64,000 nucleotides of DNA from Mycolicibacter arupensis (GCF_002086515.1 NZ_MVHH01000006.1:1-64000); one strand, 5' to 3'; positions 17,661 through 27,333 are shown, counted from the stretch's first letter. Made by a program: numbers and translations. Notes: generated by a model from the letters alone, not told the origin.

Positions 17661-18338
17661 TCAGCCGATGAAGCGTGCCAGTCGCGCCGACAGGTGCGGC
17701 ACCAGTTCGCCGTCGGCGTTCACCCGCTCTTCGACGTAGGCCAGGTCACCGTCTTCGACGATCCCATAGAGCCGCTTGGCGCCACCGATCAGCGCCCCCG
17801 ATTTGCTGCGGGCCAGCGCATCGGTGACCAGCTCCCAGGACGCTGGGCCGTGCGGGCGCCCGTAGAACAGCTCCACGTAACCGCTCGAGTGCGCCAGCAG
17901 CAGTTCGATGGCCTGTGATTCCTCGGGATCGTCCGGATCGTTGACGAACCGCCAGAAGCCTGTCTCGCGCAGCGCGGGCTCGTTGGACTGTTCGTCGTCG
18001 GACAGCCGCCACGACCGTGCTTCCCAGTTCAGGTAGTCGCCGCCGTCGTGGGACACCACGATCTGCTGGCCGAACCGGTAGTCGCCGTGGGCGCCGTGTC
18101 CCACTCCCTCGCCGCGCCACACGCCCACCAAGGGCAGCAGGGCCAACAGCGCGTCGTGCAGGTTCGCGCCCTCGCGCAGGTTCGCGGTATCGGTGAACGG
18201 CAGGTCGTCAAAGACCGGAATGTTGCGGGCCGCGGTCTGCTTGGCACGCTCAGCGGCGGCAGCTACCGCGCGGTCACCGGAACCCCGGTCGATCGGACGC
18301 TCATCGCCCGCCTGCGGGCCACCGTCGGAGACACTCAC
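17661..18338 (-). CDS. Nitrobindin-like heme-binding beta-barrel protein (Rv0813c homologue)
   Basis: A 225-residue protein with a disordered N-terminus and a ten-stranded barrel domain. The nitrobindin motif GxWxGxG is visible as [11 protein letters not shown]. The C-terminal [15 protein letters not shown] contains a histidine in the position of the heme-iron ligand. Nitrobindins bind ferric heme and have been linked to NO or peroxynitrite chemistry. The start codon GTG (18336-18338) overlaps the stop of a 32-residue membrane peptide gene upstream (GTGA), so translation is probably coupled. Confidence 0.88.
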   Translation of the reverse strand: MSVSDGGPQAGDERPIDRGSGDRAVAAAAERAKQTAARNIPVFDDLPFTDTANLREGANLHDALLALLPLVGVWRGEGVGHGAHGDYRFGQQIVVSHDGGDYLNWEARSWRLSDDEQSNEPALRETGFWRFVNDPDDPEESQAIELLLAHSSGYVELFYGRPHGPASWELVTDALARSKSGALIGGAKRLYGIVEDGDLAYVEERVNADGELVPHLSARLARFIG

Positions 18339-18433
18339 ATCTCGTCGGTGATCAGCCGGTAGAGCGTGTACAGGGCGAACCAGGTGATCAGGCCCGTAGC
18401 CGCCACCAGCATCAACTCAAAGAACAACACCAC
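18335..18433 (-). CDS. 32-residue single-span membrane peptide upstream of nitrobindin
   Basis: A very short gene, GTG start at 18433 (a second GTG at 18430), encoding 32 residues. The product is almost entirely hydrophobic from [18 protein letters not shown] onward, with a Tyr-rich juxtamembrane end ([12 protein letters not shown]), so it is predicted to be one transmembrane helix. Its TGA overlaps the nitrobindin GTG by four bases. A TAGACT -10-like box ends 6 nt before the first GTG and there is no Shine-Dalgarno, suggesting a leaderless transcript. Function unknown; it might anchor or signal to the nitrobindin. Confidence 0.65.
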   Translation of the reverse strand: MVLFFELMLVAATGLITWFALYTLYRLITDEM

Positions 18434-18439
18434 GGGGGG

Positions 18440-18445
18440 AGTCTA
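18440..18445 (-). promoter_or_regulatory. -10 element for leaderless membrane-peptide/nitrobindin transcript
   Basis: On the minus strand TAGACT is followed by six C residues and then GTG. This matches TANNNT with the 6-7 nt spacing typical of mycobacterial leaderless starts. The spacing, not an experiment, is the evidence. Confidence 0.45.
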
Positions 18446-18455
18446 TCGCGAGTCG

Positions 18456-18758
18456 TCAGGCGACTTTGATGTCGACCTCGTGGAGGCCCGCCCCGGAGGG
18501 CGCCACCACTGCGTCGCCGTTACCTGCCGAGGACAGGGCTCGTATCCGCCACGAGCCCGGAGCGGCGAAGAAGCGGAAGTCGCCGGTGGCCGAGGCGACC
18601 ACTTCGGCGGTGAACTCGTCCGAGGAGTCCAGCAGACGGACGAAGGCGCCCCCGACGGACGCGCCCGAGCTGTCCACCACGCGTCCGGTGATCACTGTCT
18701 CTTTCTCCAGGTCGACGTTGGCCGGCAGGGCGAGGCCTTGTTTGGGTCCAGAGCACAT
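18456..18758 (-). CDS. sseC: SseC-like DUF1416 protein
   Basis: A 100-residue protein of the SseC family, small soluble proteins always encoded after the thiosulfate sulfurtransferase CysA in mycobacteria. It starts MCSGPKQGLALPANVDLEKE and contains GRVVDSSGASVGGAFVRLLD, a transthyretin/CNA-B-like beta sandwich pattern. A conserved Cys2 is a notable feature for a protein linked to sulfur transfer. ATG at 18758 is 1 nt beyond the cysA stop, so the genes are coupled; the longer frame to 18785 would run into cysA. Its biochemical role is unknown. Confidence 0.9.
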   Translation of the reverse strand: MCSGPKQGLALPANVDLEKETVITGRVVDSSGASVGGAFVRLLDSSDEFTAEVVASATGDFRFFAAPGSWRIRALSSAGNGDAVVAPSGAGLHEVDIKVA

Positions 18759-18759
18759 A

Positions 18760-19593
18760 TCAGCTTCCCAACTCGATTGGGGCACCCACCAGGGAGCCGT
18801 ATTCCATCCAACTACCGTCGTAGTTCTTCACATTGCGATGCCCGAGCAGCTCACGCAGCACGAACCAGGTGTGTGACGAGCGCTCACCGATCCGGCAGTA
18901 CGCGATGGTCTCCTGCTGGCCATCCAGACCGGCGTCGGCGTACAGCGCAGCCAGCTCCTCGTCGGACTTGAAGGTGCCGTCCTCGTTGGCGGCGCGGCTC
19001 CACGGCACATTGATCGCACTCGGAACGTGGCCGCGCTGCTGACTCTGCTCTTGGGGCAGATGTGCCGGTGCCAGGATCTTGCCGGAGAACTCCTCGGGAG
19101 ACCGCACGTCGACGAGGTTCTTGACGTTGATCGCGGCGACCACCTCGTCGCGGCGAGCTCGCAGCGACTCGTCCAGCGGCTTGGCGACATACGACGTGGC
19201 GGGACGGCTGACCGCTTCGGTCGACAGTGGACGCCCGTCGAGCTCCCACTTCTTGCGGCCGCCGTCGAGCAGCTTGACGGCGTCGTGACCGTAGAGCTTG
19301 AAGTACCAGTAGGCGAAGGCGGCGAACCAGTTGTTGTTGCCGCCGTAGAGGATCACCGTGTCGTCATTGGCGATGCCGCGTTCGGAGAGCAGCTTGGAAA
19401 ACGCGGCGGCGTCGATGACGTCACGCCGCACCGGGTCCTGCAGGTCTTTGCGCCAGTCCAACCGGATCGCACCGGGGATGTGGTTGATGTCATAGACGCT
19501 GGTGTCTTCGTCCACTTCGACGAAGACGGTGTTGGGCGCCTCAAGATTGCTCTGGGCCCAGTCGGTGGAGACCAGGACGTCCGAGCGTGCCAT
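18760..19593 (-). CDS. cysA2: Thiosulfate sulfurtransferase (rhodanese) CysA
   Basis: A 277-residue two-domain rhodanese with exactly the length of mycobacterial CysA2/CysA3. The active-site loop in the C-terminal domain is CRIGERSSH, with the catalytic cysteine that carries the persulfide. The inactive N-terminal domain has YDINHIPGAIRLDW and the second has LVDVRSPEEFSG. It transfers sulfane sulfur from thiosulfate. ATG at 19593 is chosen over far upstream codons that run across the DUF4395 gene. It is followed without gap by sseC and preceded by DUF4395 and the polycysteine leader. Confidence 0.94.
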   Translation of the reverse strand: MARSDVLVSTDWAQSNLEAPNTVFVEVDEDTSVYDINHIPGAIRLDWRKDLQDPVRRDVIDAAAFSKLLSERGIANDDTVILYGGNNNWFAAFAYWYFKLYGHDAVKLLDGGRKKWELDGRPLSTEAVSRPATSYVAKPLDESLRARRDEVVAAINVKNLVDVRSPEEFSGKILAPAHLPQEQSQQRGHVPSAINVPWSRAANEDGTFKSDEELAALYADAGLDGQQETIAYCRIGERSSHTWFVLRELLGHRNVKNYDGSWMEYGSLVGAPIELGS

Positions 19594-19634
19594 GGTGGGG
19601 ATCCTTCCAGTTGCTTCGGGGAAAAGGCTGTGGG

Positions 19635-20084
19635 TTATGCCGTGGTCGGCCGCAGGCGAACGACGAGCGGGTAGAGCTGACAGCCCAAACAGATACCGAA
19701 GGCGGCGTTGAGGAAGGCAGCGGCCAGCGCGAACGCGGTCGCGATCAGGCCGACGACGGGCGCCACCGCGAACCCGGCGACGCCGATCACGGCGAACACC
19801 AGCCCGACCAGCTGCGCGAAGCGCAGCGGTGGCACTGGCTCCCGCTCGGTGACCGGACCCAACCGCGGCGCCACGAGGCGCGCGAACAGCACACCGTAGG
19901 GGTGGCGCCGGGGGCCCAGCCCCGCACCGATCGCGAAGACGAGTGCTTGCGCGGCCAGCAGGGCGGCCGCACCTATCGGGCTGAATTCGGCAGTGAGCAG
20001 GACGGCCACTAATACGCCGGTGGTGATCCAGGCGGCGAAACGAGGTCCGCGGACGTCTACCTGGCTGGTGTCGATGCTGGGCAT
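19635..20084 (-). CDS. DUF4395 integral membrane protein
   Basis: A 149-residue membrane protein with about three or four hydrophobic segments (around 18-55, 88-118 and 118-140). A conserved C-terminal motif FGICLGCQLYPLVVRL contains a CxxC pair. DUF4395 proteins are frequently encoded with rhodaneses and thioredoxins, so a role in moving or handling reduced sulfur across the membrane is plausible but unproven. It is the first full-length gene after the polycysteine leader; AGGAG lies 7 nt before its ATG. The gap to cysA is 41 nt. Confidence 0.85.
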   Translation of the reverse strand: MPSIDTSQVDVRGPRFAAWITTGVLVAVLLTAEFSPIGAAALLAAQALVFAIGAGLGPRRHPYGVLFARLVAPRLGPVTEREPVPPLRFAQLVGLVFAVIGVAGFAVAPVVGLIATAFALAAAFLNAAFGICLGCQLYPLVVRLRPTTA

Positions 20085-20154
20085 GGATGCTCCTGGTTGT
20101 CGTGGCGAATGGCTGGGGGAGACATGCCACGGCTTTCCGGGCGGCTCCTAGCGC

Positions 20155-20170
20155 GTCGCGAAAGCGCGAC
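20155..20170 (-). promoter_or_regulatory. Hairpin immediately after the polycysteine ORF
   Basis: GTCGCG-CTTT-CGCGAC (minus strand) is a perfect 6 bp stem with a 4 nt loop. It starts at the base after the TGA of the 29-codon ORF and precedes the DUF4395 ribosome-binding site by about 55 nt. A ribosome stalled on the nearby cysteine codons would cover or expose this element, so it is a candidate part of the attenuation switch. Confidence 0.5.
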
Positions 20171-20260
20171 TCAGCGGCAACGACAACAACAGCAGCCCGC
20201 GGTGCGGCACAGGTCAACTGTGCGGCGCTTGGTGAGCACAAGCTCAAGGCGGGCGAACAC
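20171..20260 (-). CDS. Leaderless polycysteine leader peptide (cysteine-responsive attenuator)
   Basis: A 29-residue ORF, GTG at 20260 to TGA at 20171. The peptide starts MFARLELVLTKRR and ends GCCCCRCR, with six cysteines of which four are consecutive codons just before the stop (residues 23-26; others at 18 and 28). The -10-like TAGGCT lies 7 nt upstream and there is no Shine-Dalgarno, so the mRNA is probably leaderless. Polycysteine leaderless ORFs in front of the homologous cysA2 operon of M. smegmatis have been shown to act as cysteine-responsive attenuators: ribosomes stall when cysteine is short, exposing the downstream ribosome-binding site. The same role is inferred here. Confidence 0.88.
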   Translation of the reverse strand: MFARLELVLTKRRTVDLCRTAGCCCCRCR

Positions 20261-20267
20261 GGAGTAA

Positions 20268-20273
20268 AGCCTA
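20268..20273 (-). promoter_or_regulatory. -10 element of the polycysteine leader / DUF4395-cysA-sseC operon
   Basis: TAGGCT on the minus strand fits the TANNNT mycobacterial -10 and is separated by 7 nt (TTACTCC) from the GTG of the leader ORF, placing the start of transcription on the start codon. It sits in the 29 nt between the thiX stop and the leader ORF. Confidence 0.55.
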
Positions 20274-20289
20274 CCCAATGGTGGGGTGA

Positions 20290-20724
20290 TCAGGCCAATA
20301 GAGGTTCGAGTGCAGAACGCAGGTCGGCCTGCGTCGGGACACCGGAGACGCGATAGCGCTGCCGCCCCTGCATGTCGAAGATCACTGTTGTCGGCAGGGA
20401 CAGCACGGCGAACCTGCGGGCGGCCTCGGGGTTGGCGTCGATGTCGACCTCGTGATGAGCGACGCCGCCCAGCTCATCGCAGACCTTCTCGACCACCCGG
20501 CGGACCCCGGCGCAGGGACCGCACCACGGCGCGGAGAAGTGCACCACCGCCGGGCGGCCGGGCTCGAGTCCCAGGAAGGCCGCTGCGGCGGCATCGGCCT
20601 CAGTGGGGGAATCGTCGCTGGTCGCGGGGCTGGGAAGTTCGCGCAACACGCCGGCTCGCCGGTTGAGCCACACGCCGATCCCGCCGGCGAGGGCCAGTGC
20701 GGCAACGATGGCGACGATGCTCAT
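20290..20724 (-). CDS. thiX: Membrane-anchored thioredoxin (ThiX type)
   Basis: A 144-residue protein with an N-terminal hydrophobic helix (residues 1-20), a short linker, and a thioredoxin domain with the active site SAPWCGPC (WCGPC). The cis-proline loop is LSLPTTVIFD. The helix would place the domain outside the membrane or at its surface. It corresponds to Rv0816c. The start ATG overlaps the lmeA stop (ATGA), so lmeA-thiX form an operon. Neighbouring sulfur genes (cysA, sseC) fit a role in thiol redox, but the substrate is not known. Confidence 0.85.
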   Translation of the reverse strand: MSIVAIVAALALAGGIGVWLNRRAGVLRELPSPATSDDSPTEADAAAAAFLGLEPGRPAVVHFSAPWCGPCAGVRRVVEKVCDELGGVAHHEVDIDANPEAARRFAVLSLPTTVIFDMQGRQRYRVSGVPTQADLRSALEPLLA

Positions 20725-21512
20725 CGCGGACGGAACTCCGGCAGGGTGACCGTCATGTCTTCGGCGATTCCTTCGATGATCACGTCGGAGCCGCGCGCGC
20801 CCTGGCTGGTCGGCGTCAACCCGAACGGCAGTCGCTGCTGGGGCAGGCTGCCGTGAAACGCGGTGAGCACCGCGGCGCGTTGCGCGTCGGGCACGTCCTG
20901 ATCAGCGGTGTCGGGGCCGGTGAGGATGCCGGTGGGGGTGATCACCAAGGTGGTCTGGTCGGGGCCGGCGATCGACAGGTCCACCGAGACGCTGACCCTT
21001 TTACCGAATCCTTCCGGTGTTCCGGTGAGCACCAGCCCTTGGCTGCTCGATATTCCTGACTCTGTGGTGCCCCCGGTGTTGTCGTTGGTCTCCGACGGCG
21101 GCGCCTCCACCATCAGATCGCGGATGCCCAGGTACCGGCCCAACTGCACGGACCCGATGATGATTCGACTCTCCAGGGTGGCCACCGGGATCGGCGCTCC
21201 GGGCTGGAATCGCCAGGTGGCCTCGGCCAGATCTACCGAGTGCATGGTGGCTTCCAGCATCACCTTGCCGATAATCGGCTGTTCGACGGCGGGGGCTTTG
21301 ATCTCGACTTCGTCGTAGTGATCGCGGCGCGCCTGGGGCAGGAACGGGACGCCCAGGATCGCGATAAATGGGTCCGCGCGCAGGTCCGCGGCGCGGCGCA
21401 CCGCGCGCGACAATTGGTACTCGGCGTAGACGCTGGCCCCGAAATCGATACCGGCGGTCACCACGATCAGGGCCGCCATCGCGGCCGACATACCGATAAG
21501 CACCCTGCGCAC
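20721..21512 (-). CDS. lmeA: LmeA-type phospholipid-binding periplasmic protein (DUF2993)
   Basis: A 263-residue protein with an N-terminal uncleaved or cleaved signal ([19 protein letters not shown]) and a DUF2993 domain, homologous to Rv0817c. In mycobacteria LmeA binds phospholipids and is needed for normal elongation of the mannan backbone of lipomannan. The region [21 protein letters not shown] is typical of the family's first strand-loop. It is followed by thiX with a 4 nt overlap and is divergent from glnR (59 nt between starts). Confidence 0.85.
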   Translation of the reverse strand: MRRVLIGMSAAMAALIVVTAGIDFGASVYAEYQLSRAVRRAADLRADPFIAILGVPFLPQARRDHYDEVEIKAPAVEQPIIGKVMLEATMHSVDLAEATWRFQPGAPIPVATLESRIIIGSVQLGRYLGIRDLMVEAPPSETNDNTGGTTESGISSSQGLVLTGTPEGFGKRVSVSVDLSIAGPDQTTLVITPTGILTGPDTADQDVPDAQRAAVLTAFHGSLPQQRLPFGLTPTSQGARGSDVIIEGIAEDMTVTLPEFRPR

Positions 21513-21571
21513 TGGATCATTCTGGCAGGTCGCACGCTATCGTTAGAGCACCTGGGACGCTGGAGGCCTCG

Positions 21572-23256
<1,685 letters not shown>

Positions 23257-23271
23257 GACGCCTCGCCATCA

Positions 23272-23289
23272 ATTCACCGCGCGTTCATC
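23272..23289 (+). promoter_or_regulatory. PHO box-like direct repeat upstream of pstS (first copy)
   Basis: ATTCACC (23272-23278) and GTTCATC (23283-23289) are spaced 11 nt start to start. Direct repeat units of 11 nt with a GTTCACC core are the binding pattern of actinobacterial PhoP-type regulators; RegX3 is the mycobacterial phosphate-starvation regulator. The site is 78 nt before the pstS start. The same spacing recurs upstream of pknD and the third pstS. Confidence 0.6.
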
Positions 23290-23366
23290 TGCCATGTGGT
23301 TGCCATCCATGAGTGCCGCATACGTTCCCGGAGGGATTTGAACCGCGAGCGAGAAAGCGAGAACTG

Positions 23367-24485
23367 ATGAAACGCACGACGGCGGGTCTTGCGCTGGTGG
23401 CGGCCGCGGTGACCGGTCTTGCGCTCAGCGGCTGCGGTAGCGATGACAACACCGCGAATCCGTCCGGAACCGGCAGCACCGCGGCCGCGGCGGACTCCGC
23501 CGGATGCGCCGGGAAGAACACGCTGACGGCCGAGGGTTCCACCGCGCAGCAGAACGCGATCGCGGTGTTCAACCAGGTATGGGGCAAGCAGTGCCCGGGA
23601 AAGAACCTGTCCTATAACCCGACCGGATCGGGGGCGGGCCGTGAACAGTTCATCGCCGGTCACGTCGACTTCGCCGGATCGGACTCGCCGCTCAGCGAAG
23701 CCCAGGTTGCCGAGGCGGCCGACCGGTGCGGGCAGAACCCGGCTTGGCATCTTCCGCTGGTGTTCGGGCCGGTCAGCATCGCCTACCACCTCGAAGGTGT
23801 GGACGGCCTGGTGCTCAACGGCGACGTGTTGGCCCGGATCTTCAGCGGGGCCATCACAACCTGGGATGACCCCGCGATCATGGCCCTGAACCCGGGCGTG
23901 GACCTGCCGGCGATACCCGTCACCCCGATCTACCGATCGGACTCCTCGGGCACCACCGACAATTTCCAGAAGTACTTGAGCGCCGCGGCGCCGCATGCCT
24001 GGACCAAGGGCGAAGGCAGTGAATTCCAGGGCGGCGTCGGCGAAGGCGCGCAGAAGTCGGCCGGCGTCGTGCAGGCGGTACAGAGCACACCTGGTGCCGT
24101 CGGCTATGTCGAGAAGGGCTTCGCCGACCAGGCCCATCTGCCGTCGGCGATGATCGACTCGGGCGCGGGGGTAGTGGCCGCCACTGACGAAGCGGCCGGT
24201 GTTGCGATCCAGTCGGCCGGGTTCGTCCCCGGCGACGGCAACGACATGCGGCTGGACCTGAGGTCGCTCTACGGCACTCAGGAGCCCGCCGCCTACCCGC
24301 TAGTCTTGGTGACCTACGAGATCGTCTGCTCCAAGGGCTATGACCCCGACACCTCGGCGGCCGTGAAGTCCTTCCTGCGGACGGCCTCGACCAATGGTCA
24401 GGACGAACTGTCCAGCGCCGGATACGTTCGGCTGCCGGACCAGCTGAAACGGCGCTTGAGTGCTGCCATCGACGCGATCGCATAG
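23367..24485 (+). CDS. pstS: Phosphate-binding lipoprotein PstS (copy 1)
   Basis: A 372-residue periplasmic substrate-binding lipoprotein. Signal peptide MKRTTAGLALVAAAVTGLAL ends in lipobox LSGC, with the acylated cysteine near residue 26. Phosphate-binding segments are [33 protein letters not shown] and [15 protein letters not shown]. It delivers phosphate to the PstCA permease encoded next. The long upstream frame is ignored because ATG at 23367 gives a perfect signal peptide. A PHO box-like repeat precedes the gene. Confidence 0.93.
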   Translation: MKRTTAGLALVAAAVTGLALSGCGSDDNTANPSGTGSTAAAADSAGCAGKNTLTAEGSTAQQNAIAVFNQVWGKQCPGKNLSYNPTGSGAGREQFIAGHVDFAGSDSPLSEAQVAEAADRCGQNPAWHLPLVFGPVSIAYHLEGVDGLVLNGDVLARIFSGAITTWDDPAIMALNPGVDLPAIPVTPIYRSDSSGTTDNFQKYLSAAAPHAWTKGEGSEFQGGVGEGAQKSAGVVQAVQSTPGAVGYVEKGFADQAHLPSAMIDSGAGVVAATDEAAGVAIQSAGFVPGDGNDMRLDLRSLYGTQEPAAYPLVLVTYEIVCSKGYDPDTSAAVKSFLRTASTNGQDELSSAGYVRLPDQLKRRLSAAIDAIA

Positions 24486-24510
24486 CCGCCGTGCCGCAAG
24501 CGATGAGGGG

Positions 24511-25509
24511 GTGTCCGGCATCACCGAGTTGTCTGCGCCCGTGTCTGCACCGTCGGTGAACTCGACGGCGTTGCGTTCCACGGGAAGTCGCGTCCAAGAC
24601 CGGATGTTCCGCCTGGTCGCGGAGGGCTCCGGTGTGCTGATCATCGTCGTGATCTGCGCCGTCGGTGGCTTCCTGCTGTTACGGGCGATACCGGCACTGC
24701 AGCGCAACCGGGAGAACTTCTTCACCTACGGCGGCAGCTGGATCACCACCAACACTTCGGCCATGCACTTCGGCATCGCCGAGATGTTGCAGGTGACGGT
24801 GTTCGTTTCGCTTTTTGCGTTGCTGTTGGCCATGCCGGTTGCGCTTGGGGTCGCGGTGTACCTCGCCGAGTATGCGCCCCGACGGCTGGTGGGACCCCTG
24901 GGCTACATGGTCGAACTCCTTGCCGCCGTGCCGTCGATCATCTACGGGGCCTGGGGCCTGTACGTCCTGGCCCCGCAGTTGCGCAGCAGTGCACTGTGGC
25001 TCAACGAGCACCTCGGCGGAATCTTCCTGTTCGCCGACGGCAATGCCTCGGTCGCCGGTGGCGGCACCATTTTCACCGGTGGAATCGTGCTGGGGGTGAT
25101 GATCCTGCCGATCATCACCGCCGTCACCCGCGAGGTCCTTGCCCAAACCCCCCGAGGCCAGGTCGAGGCCGCACTGGCGCTGGGCGCGACCCGCTGGGAG
25201 GTCATCAAGATGGTGGTCTTGCCCTTCGGCCGCTCCGGATACATCAGCGCCGCGATGCTCGGCTTGGGCCGCGCGCTCGGTGAGACGGTGGCGTTGCTGA
25301 TCATCCTGCGGTCCACCCAAAAGGCGTTCAACTGGTCGCTGTTCGACGGCGGTTCCACCTTCGCCACCAAGATCGCGGCCACCGCATCGGAATTCAACGA
25401 CCAGTACAAGGCGGGCGCCTACATCGCCGCCGGATTGGTGCTGTTCGTCCTCACGCTGATCGTCAACGCGCTGGCGCGCGCCGCGATCACCCAGAAGGCG
25501 CAGTCATGA
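24511..25509 (+). CDS. pstC: Phosphate ABC transporter permease PstC (copy 1)
   Basis: A 332-residue membrane permease with six predicted spans. The EAA coupling motif is seen as [20 protein letters not shown] with [17 protein letters not shown] at 24511 is chosen because a GATGAGGGG purine-rich site precedes it and the protein starts MSGITELSAP; the open frame from 24460 would overlap pstS. The stop codon overlaps the pstA ATG (ATGA). Confidence 0.92.
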   Translation: MSGITELSAPVSAPSVNSTALRSTGSRVQDRMFRLVAEGSGVLIIVVICAVGGFLLLRAIPALQRNRENFFTYGGSWITTNTSAMHFGIAEMLQVTVFVSLFALLLAMPVALGVAVYLAEYAPRRLVGPLGYMVELLAAVPSIIYGAWGLYVLAPQLRSSALWLNEHLGGIFLFADGNASVAGGGTIFTGGIVLGVMILPIITAVTREVLAQTPRGQVEAALALGATRWEVIKMVVLPFGRSGYISAAMLGLGRALGETVALLIILRSTQKAFNWSLFDGGSTFATKIAATASEFNDQYKAGAYIAAGLVLFVLTLIVNALARAAITQKAQS

Positions 25510-26420
25510 CCGCGCTGTTGGAGCGGCCCGTCAAGCTGCGCACGTTTGCGGGGGTCGGCCTGCGGCGCCGGGTGAGTAATTCCCTTGCGACGGTCTTGGT
25601 CACCTCTGCCATGGCGTTGGCGCTGGTGCCGCTGGCGTGGGTGATGTATTCGGTGTTCAAGTTCGGCTTCGGTGCCGTCAGCTCCAGCTCCTGGTGGACG
25701 CACTCGCAGGCCGGGATGACGGCATTTGCGGCCGGGGGTGGGGCCTACCACGCGATCGTCGGAACGCTGTTGCAGGGCGTGTTGTGCGCCGCCATCTCGA
25801 TTCCGATCGGGATCTTCGTGGCGATCTACCTGGTCGAATACGGCACCGGTACCCGGCTGGGCAAGCTTGCGACGTTCTCCGTCGACATCCTGACCGGCGT
25901 GCCCTCCATCGTCGCGGCGCTGTTCGTCTACGCATTGTGGGTGGCCACCTTGGGATTTCACCGCTCGGGTTTCGCGGTGTCGCTGTCCCTGGTGCTGCTG
26001 ATGGTGCCGGTGATCGTGCGCGCGACCGAGGAGATGCTGCGGATCATTCCGATGGACCTGCGCGAAGCCAGCTACGCGTTGGGGGCTCCGAAGTGGAAGA
26101 CCATCACGAGCATCGTGATTCCCACCGCGTTGTCGGGCATCGTCACCGGAGTATTGCTGGCGCTGGCCCGGGTGATGGGCGAGACCGCGCCGCTGCTGAT
26201 CTTGGTCGGCTACTCGCAGGCGATGAATTTCGATATGTTCCACGGCTTCATGGGTTCGCTGCCCGGGATGATGTATGACCAGACGTCGGCGGGGGCGGGT
26301 GCGAGCGCCGTTCCCACGGATCGCCTCTGGGGCGCCGCGCTGACGCTGATCCTGCTGATCGCACTACTCAATGTCGCGGCCCGGTTCGGGGCGCGCATCT
26401 TCGCGCCCAAGAAGTTCTAG
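25506..26420 (+). CDS. pstA: Phosphate ABC transporter permease PstA (copy 1)
   Basis: A 304-residue membrane permease partner of PstC, with about six membrane segments. The coupling region is EASYALGAPKWKTITSIVIPTALSG with RVMGETAPLLILVGYS. Start overlaps pstC by four bases. It forms the transmembrane channel with PstC, driven by PstB encoded 52 nt downstream. The order pstS-pstC-pstA-pstB is the standard complete operon. Confidence 0.93.
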   Translation: MTALLERPVKLRTFAGVGLRRRVSNSLATVLVTSAMALALVPLAWVMYSVFKFGFGAVSSSSWWTHSQAGMTAFAAGGGAYHAIVGTLLQGVLCAAISIPIGIFVAIYLVEYGTGTRLGKLATFSVDILTGVPSIVAALFVYALWVATLGFHRSGFAVSLSLVLLMVPVIVRATEEMLRIIPMDLREASYALGAPKWKTITSIVIPTALSGIVTGVLLALARVMGETAPLLILVGYSQAMNFDMFHGFMGSLPGMMYDQTSAGAGASAVPTDRLWGAALTLILLIALLNVAARFGARIFAPKKF

Positions 26421-26472
26421 ATCTTTCTCGACAACCAGCGCGTAGCGGTGGGCGAACAAGGAGAGCTGCACG

Positions 26473-27249
26473 GTGGCTAAAAGGTTGGACCTCACCGACC
26501 TCAACATCTACTACGGGTCGTTTCACGCCGTGGCCGACGTGACGCTCTCGGTCGCGCCGCGCAGCGTCACCGCGTTCATCGGCCCGTCCGGATGCGGCAA
26601 GTCGACCGTCTTGCGCACGCTCAACCGGATGCACGAGACCACCCCCGGGGCCCGGATCGAAGGTTCGGTGCTGCTTGACGGCGAGAACATCTATCGGCCC
26701 GGTATCGATCCGGTGGGGGTTCGCCAGGCGGTCGGCATGGTATTCCAGCGTCCGAATCCGTTTCCCACCATGTCGATTCGGGACAACGTGGTGGCGGGAC
26801 TCAAGCTGCAGGGGGTGCGCAACCGCCGCGCGCTCGATGAGACCGCAGAGTTCTCGCTGCGGGGCGCCAACTTGTGGAACGAGGTCAAGGACCGGTTGGA
26901 CAAGCCCGGTGGCGGCTTGTCCGGTGGTCAGCAGCAGCGGCTGTGTATCGCGCGGGCCATTGCGGTGCAGCCCGATGTGCTGTTGATGGATGAGCCCTGT
27001 TCGGCGCTCGACCCCATCTCGACGATGGCGATCGAGGAGTTGATCGCCCAGCTCAAGCAGGACTACACCATCGTGATCGTCACCCACAACATGCAGCAGG
27101 CGGCGCGGGTCAGTGACCAGACCGCCTTCTTCAACCTGGTGGAGGCCGGCAAGCCCGGTCGGCTGATCGAGATCGACGGCACCGAGAAGATCTTCTCCAA
27201 CCCGAGTTTCAAGGAAACCGAGGACTACATCTCCGGCCGCTTCGGTTAG
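26473..27249 (+). CDS. pstB: Phosphate ABC transporter ATPase PstB / PhoT (copy 1)
   Basis: A 258-residue ABC ATPase that powers PstCA. Walker A is GPSGCGKST, the signature is [14 protein letters not shown], Walker B is [12 protein letters not shown], and the H-loop is VTHNMQQ. Start GTG at 26473 with GGAGAG about 8 nt upstream. It corresponds in position to PhoT (Rv0820), next to mshD. A second pstB 1,066 nt downstream encodes a nearly identical protein; bases 26923-27095 here are identical to 27989-28161, suggesting recent sequence exchange. Confidence 0.93.
   Translation: MAKRLDLTDLNIYYGSFHAVADVTLSVAPRSVTAFIGPSGCGKSTVLRTLNRMHETTPGARIEGSVLLDGENIYRPGIDPVGVRQAVGMVFQRPNPFPTMSIRDNVVAGLKLQGVRNRRALDETAEFSLRGANLWNEVKDRLDKPGGGLSGGQQQRLCIARAIAVQPDVLLMDEPCSALDPISTMAIEELIAQLKQDYTIVIVTHNMQQAARVSDQTAFFNLVEAGKPGRLIEIDGTEKIFSNPSFKETEDYISGRFG
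26923..27137 (+). repeat. Tract shared between the two pstB genes (copy 1)
   Basis: Bases 26923-27095 are identical to 27989-28161 (173 nt), and after one mismatch identity continues to 27137. By contrast the first about 190 coding bases of the two genes differ at about twenty positions, many silent. The sharp change in similarity is the mark of gene conversion or recombination. Confidence 0.85.
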
Positions 27250-27294
27250 TCGCCCCTCCGAGTCCAGATGGCAGGCAGTGCATTTCGACGCACA

Positions 27295-27312
27295 CCCTGC
27301 GGATCTGCAGGG
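27295..27312 (+). terminator. First of two tandem hairpins after pstB copy 1
   Basis: CCCTGC-GGATCT-GCAGGG is a perfect 6 bp stem with a 6 nt loop, 46 nt after the pstB stop. Together with the next hairpin it probably ends the pstSCAB transcript, though no U tract follows. Confidence 0.45.
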
Positions 27313-27318
27313 CGGAGT

Positions 27319-27333
27319 GCTCGGTAGCCGAGC
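27319..27333 (+). terminator. Second tandem hairpin after pstB copy 1
   Basis: GCTCGG-TAG-CCGAGC is a perfect 6 bp stem with a 3 nt loop, 6 nt after the previous hairpin. The 289 nt between the two pstB genes hold these hairpins and a promoter-like pair but no further gene that I can support. Confidence 0.45.

Noticed and set aside
23333..23344. GGGATTTGAACC, the complement of a tRNA T-loop (GGTTCAAATCCC)
   Set aside because: The T-stem does not pair, and a tRNA on the minus strand would run into the pstS coding sequence; no acceptor or anticodon stem fits.
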